Shown: positions 2,861 to 5,081 of the stretch, piece after piece
Layout of the letters: each line of letters starts with the position of its first letter
Position numbering within the stretch: the stretch's first letter is position 1
Assembly: GCA_023268575.1 (NCBI GenBank)
Contig: JALRCL010000629.1
Coordinates: 1 to 5,081, forward strand
Length of the DNA stretch: 5,081 nt
Origin: Patulibacter sp.
Lineage (GTDB): Bacteria > Actinomycetota > Thermoleophilia > Solirubrobacterales > Solirubrobacteraceae
Direction: 5' to 3'
The notes under the pieces: model-generated
What the model was told of the DNA's origin: nothing
Database searches by the model: none
What the model saw: the letters and a program-made list of their open reading frames with translations, nothing else
Position numbers and translations under genes: made by a program

Positions 2861-5081
2861 TCAGCGGCGGAGGGTCGCGCCGCGCGATCGCCCGAGGCGG
2901 CCGGCGGGGCTCAGCGCCCGGACCGCGACCTGCGTCCGTCCGCCGCGCGCCGTCCGCCGCGGCCCGCGCACGAGGACGCTGCGGCGACCGGCCGGGACGA
3001 TCGTCGTCTCCCGCGCGCCGTCGGCGTAGCGCACCACGACCACGTGGCGCACCGGTCCGGCGGGCCGGAACCGCACCTGCAGGCGCGAGCCCCGGCGACG
3101 CACGGCGACCCCCCGCGGGGTCCCGACGCGCAGCCGCGGCTGCGTGAACGTCGCGACCGTGCGGACGTGCTTGACGATCCCGTCCTGGAGGACCTGCGCC
3201 TCGACGACGTGCTTGCCGGGCACGAGGGCGTTCGGGCGGAAGCGGAAGCTCCCCGTGCGACCCTCCTTCGCCAGCACGACCGCGCCGCGGCTGGTGCGCT
3301 CGACGAACCGCACCGTCTCGTCGGGCACCGCGTCGAGCCGGTAGCGGACGGTGCGCTGGCCGGCCCGCGCGCGGCTGACGGAGGCGGTGACCTTCGGCTC
3401 GCGCGCCGGGACCGTCGCGCCGACCTTCGTGAGGGCCGGGGAGCCCGCGCGGGGGACGACCTGCCAGGTACCCGGGGTCGGCGCGCCCAGGACGACGACG
3501 CGCGTCGAGGTGCCCTCCGGAGTGGCCGTCGCGATCCGGTCGCCGTCGCTCTCGGGCTGGATCACGCGTCCCGCGGGATCGACGAGGTCGACGAGCGGCA
3601 CGCCTGCGGCGGAGCGGACGTTCACCGTCGCGGCCTTCGCGCCGGCCGGCACCGCGAACCGGGTCGCGCCGTCGGCCTGACGCGCGCCCGCGATCGTCAC
3701 GCGCGACAGGTCGCAGCCCTGGTTCAGCTCCGGCACCGTGTCGCCCCAGGCGTAGGTCGCACTGCCGGTCGCGAGCTCGACGAACGGCGGATCCCAGGTC
3801 GGGAACGGCAGGCTGGCGCAGCCGCCGAGGCCCTTCGTCGACGCCACGACGGTCGCGACCGGGACGCACCTCCCCAGCGCGCAGGCGGTGCCGCCGGCCT
3901 TGCCCTGCACGCCGAGCTTGCCGGCGTAGAGGTCGATCCGGGCGCCGAGGTAGAGCCACGGCCTCGTCTCCCGGAACGCGCCGACCTCGGCCCCGATCTT
4001 CGCGTAGCCGGCGGTCGAGAACTCGAAGTCGGCCGCGGCGACCGTCAGCACCGAGAGGATGTCGAGCTCGCCGTGGGCACGCAGGACGAAGGGGTCGCCG
4101 AAGACGGCCTTCAGGGACCCGTTGAGGTTCAGCAGGTACGTCCCGGACTCGCCGGTCGAGGTCGGCGGCGCCAGCGGCTGGAAGCCGACGCCCGCGCCGC
4201 CGCTGATCGAGACGGGCTGCAGCCCGAACCCGGCGTCGATCCGGTGCAGGAAGACGTTCGGGTACACGCCGATCCCGGGGAAGGTCGGGACGTAGCTCGC
4301 GCGGATCGAGACGAGCTTGCCGCCGGCCATCACGACGTCGAAGCTGATCGACGCGCCGCCCGGGAGGCCGATCTTCGCGCCGCCCTCCCAGCGGTCGCCG
4401 GCCGCGGTCCAGCGCAACGAGAGGTCCTCGATCGTCACCGGCGGGACGACGATCTGGTCGGCGTGCAGCGCGAGGCTGTCGAGGCGCAGCCCGCTCTGGG
4501 GGTCGATCCGCAGGGTCGCCTCGCCCGTCGCGTTCCCGAAGCCGGCGGGCAGCGCCAGGGACAGCGGGATTCGCGAGCCCTCGCCGTCGACCCGCGGCTC
4601 GATCGCGCCGGCGACGCGGAAGCCCTTCACGGTCACGGGGAACCGGGCCGGATCGAACGTGAACAGCCGGCCGCCCTTGCCGGTCTGGAGCTTCTGCCGC
4701 AGGCCGCCCTGCCAGAGGACGATCGGCGTCGAGCCGGCGACGGGGATCTCGACGCGGGCGGTGCCGTTGCCGGCGGTGTAGAGCTCCGCGTCGTGGGGGT
4801 CCACGACGAGCTGCGTGGTGCCGAGCGGCACGATCCGGATGCCGTTGACCCGGATCGGGCCCTCCGCGATCGCGACCGTGCGACCGTCGCGGCGACCGTT
4901 GAGGAAGCAGCCCGTCTCGACGCGGGCGATGACCGCACCGAAGACGCGCCGGACGCAGTCGGCGGAGGTCAGGGGCCCGCTGCCGCCCCCGGGCGTCGTG
5001 GTCGGTAGCCCGGCCGCCCCGTTGCGGGCGAGGCTGCCGAAGAAGACGCCGCGGACCTCGCCGGCGCCCTGGGCGGCGCTC
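2861..5081 (-). CDS. Large beta-rich, probably secreted protein (5' end outside window)
   Basis: The reverse frame is open from the right edge to the TGA at 2863-2861: 739 codons, with the N-terminus missing. A GTG at 4831-4829 is not the true start, because sequence before it (for example ETGCFLNGRRDGRT and GPIRVNGIRIVPLG) continues the same style. Numbered from the right edge: a PTTTPGGGSGP linker (26-36); a module with C42 and C58; an extended beta-rich body (about 80-380) of alternating polar and hydrophobic strands with G/N turns; a cysteine-containing segment (C400, C405, C421, C456); a beta-sandwich of PPC-like style (about 472-545, VDLVDPAGRVI and PGTWQVVP); an Ig-like stretch (about 561-648); and a fibronectin III-like C-terminus (about 649-733) with 25 Arg, no Lys and only two acidic residues in the last 91. 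No transmembrane helix or catalytic motif is seen. The body resembles uncharacterised exported proteins I recall from Thermoleophilia. An adhesive or cell-surface role is a guess; function is unknown. Confidence 0.8.
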   Translation of the reverse strand, partial: SAAQGAGEVRGVFFGSLARNGAAGLPTTTPGGGSGPLTSADCVRRVFGAVIARVETGCFLNGRRDGRTVAIAEGPIRVNGIRIVPLGTTQLVVDPHDAELYTAGNGTARVEIPVAGSTPIVLWQGGLRQKLQTGKGGRLFTFDPARFPVTVKGFRVAGAIEPRVDGEGSRIPLSLALPAGFGNATGEATLRIDPQSGLRLDSLALHADQIVVPPVTIEDLSLRWTAAGDRWEGGAKIGLPGGASISFDVVMAGGKLVSIRASYVPTFPGIGVYPNVFLHRIDAGFGLQPVSISGGAGVGFQPLAPPTSTGESGTYLLNLNGSLKAVFGDPFVLRAHGELDILSVLTVAAADFEFSTAGYAKIGAEVGAFRETRPWLYLGARIDLYAGKLGVQGKAGGTACALGRCVPVATVVASTKGLGGCASLPFPTWDPPFVELATGSATYAWGDTVPELNQGCDLSRVTIAGARQADGATRFAVPAGAKAATVNVRSAAGVPLVDLVDPAGRVIQPESDGDRIATATPEGTSTRVVVLGAPTPGTWQVVPRAGSPALTKVGATVPAREPKVTASVSRARAGQRTVRYRLDAVPDETVRFVERTSRGAVVLAKEGRTGSFRFRPNALVPGKHVVEAQVLQDGIVKHVRTVATFTQPRLRVGTPRGVAVRRRGSRLQVRFRPAGPVRHVVVVRYADGARETTIVPAGRRSVLVRGPRRTARGGRTQVAVRALSPAGRLGRSRGATLRR

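Noticed and set aside
1920..3029. A 369-codon plus-strand frame running from inside trpS past its end
   Set aside because: It overlaps the conserved TrpRS core in another frame and encodes arginine-rich low-complexity sequence throughout; there is no reason to infer a frameshift or overlapping gene.
2535..3959. A 474-codon reverse-strand frame across the trpS end, the hairpin region and part of the large gene
   Set aside because: It overlaps two supported genes in another frame or strand and its product is arginine/proline/glycine-rich low-complexity sequence, typical of a GC-driven shadow frame.
2861..4831. The large reverse-strand gene as a complete 656-residue protein starting at 4831
   Set aside because: The same frame stays open to the right edge with protein-like sequence, including two cysteines and strand patterns, and there is no ribosome binding site or promoter before 4831. 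The gene is cut by the window.
3044..5008. A 654-codon open frame on the plus strand opposite the large reverse-strand gene
   Set aside because: Its product is a monotonous mix of R, D, A, G, E and H without hydrophobic core patterns or family motifs. Such antisense frames arise when a GC-rich gene rarely uses codons that read as stops on the other strand. The reverse-strand protein has clear beta-strand patterning.
1..5081. Possible mobile element, CRISPR, tRNA, riboswitch or defence system
   Set aside because: No direct-repeat array, transposase-like protein, terminal repeats, tRNA-like fold or leader long enough for a riboswitch was seen. Composition looks uniform and the genes are ordinary chromosomal types.

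Overview
The window is very GC-rich DNA (about 70% or more by eye) with strong G/C preference at third codon positions, short gene spacing and GTG starts. This suggests a high-GC actinobacterium. The style of the large secreted protein at the right end and the TrpRS sequence fit the Thermoleophilia (Solirubrobacter, Conexibacter and Patulibacter relatives) best, but that placement is inference from memory of such proteins.

Layout, left to right: the last 17 codons of an upstream gene (+, 1-54); a small SRPBCC/START-like protein (+, 130-591); a two-domain universal stress protein (-, 629-1543) convergent with it; tryptophanyl-tRNA synthetase trpS (+, 1639-2667) divergent from the stress gene; a 193-bp gene-free stretch full of GC-rich hairpins (2668-2860); and the 3' part (739 codons) of a large, probably exported, beta-rich protein (-, 2861 to the right edge), whose N-terminus lies outside the window.

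The genes do not form an operon; strands alternate and each complete gene appears to have its own promoter. The two complete plus-strand genes have a TANNNT -10 hexamer exactly 8 bp before the start codon, the geometry of leaderless transcripts. The stress gene instead has a -10 hexamer, a short leader and a good Shine-Dalgarno sequence. Both convergent junctions carry GC-rich inverted repeats without U-tracts, probably transcription end points.

Most of the window is ordinary core-genome content: one housekeeping tRNA synthetase, one stress protein and one small ligand-binding-fold protein. No mobile element, CRISPR array, RNA gene or defence system is visible. The least understood item is the large right-hand protein: I recognise its architecture only loosely (repetitive beta-rich body, cysteine-containing module, several beta-sandwich domains and an extremely arginine-rich C-terminus) and cannot assign a function.
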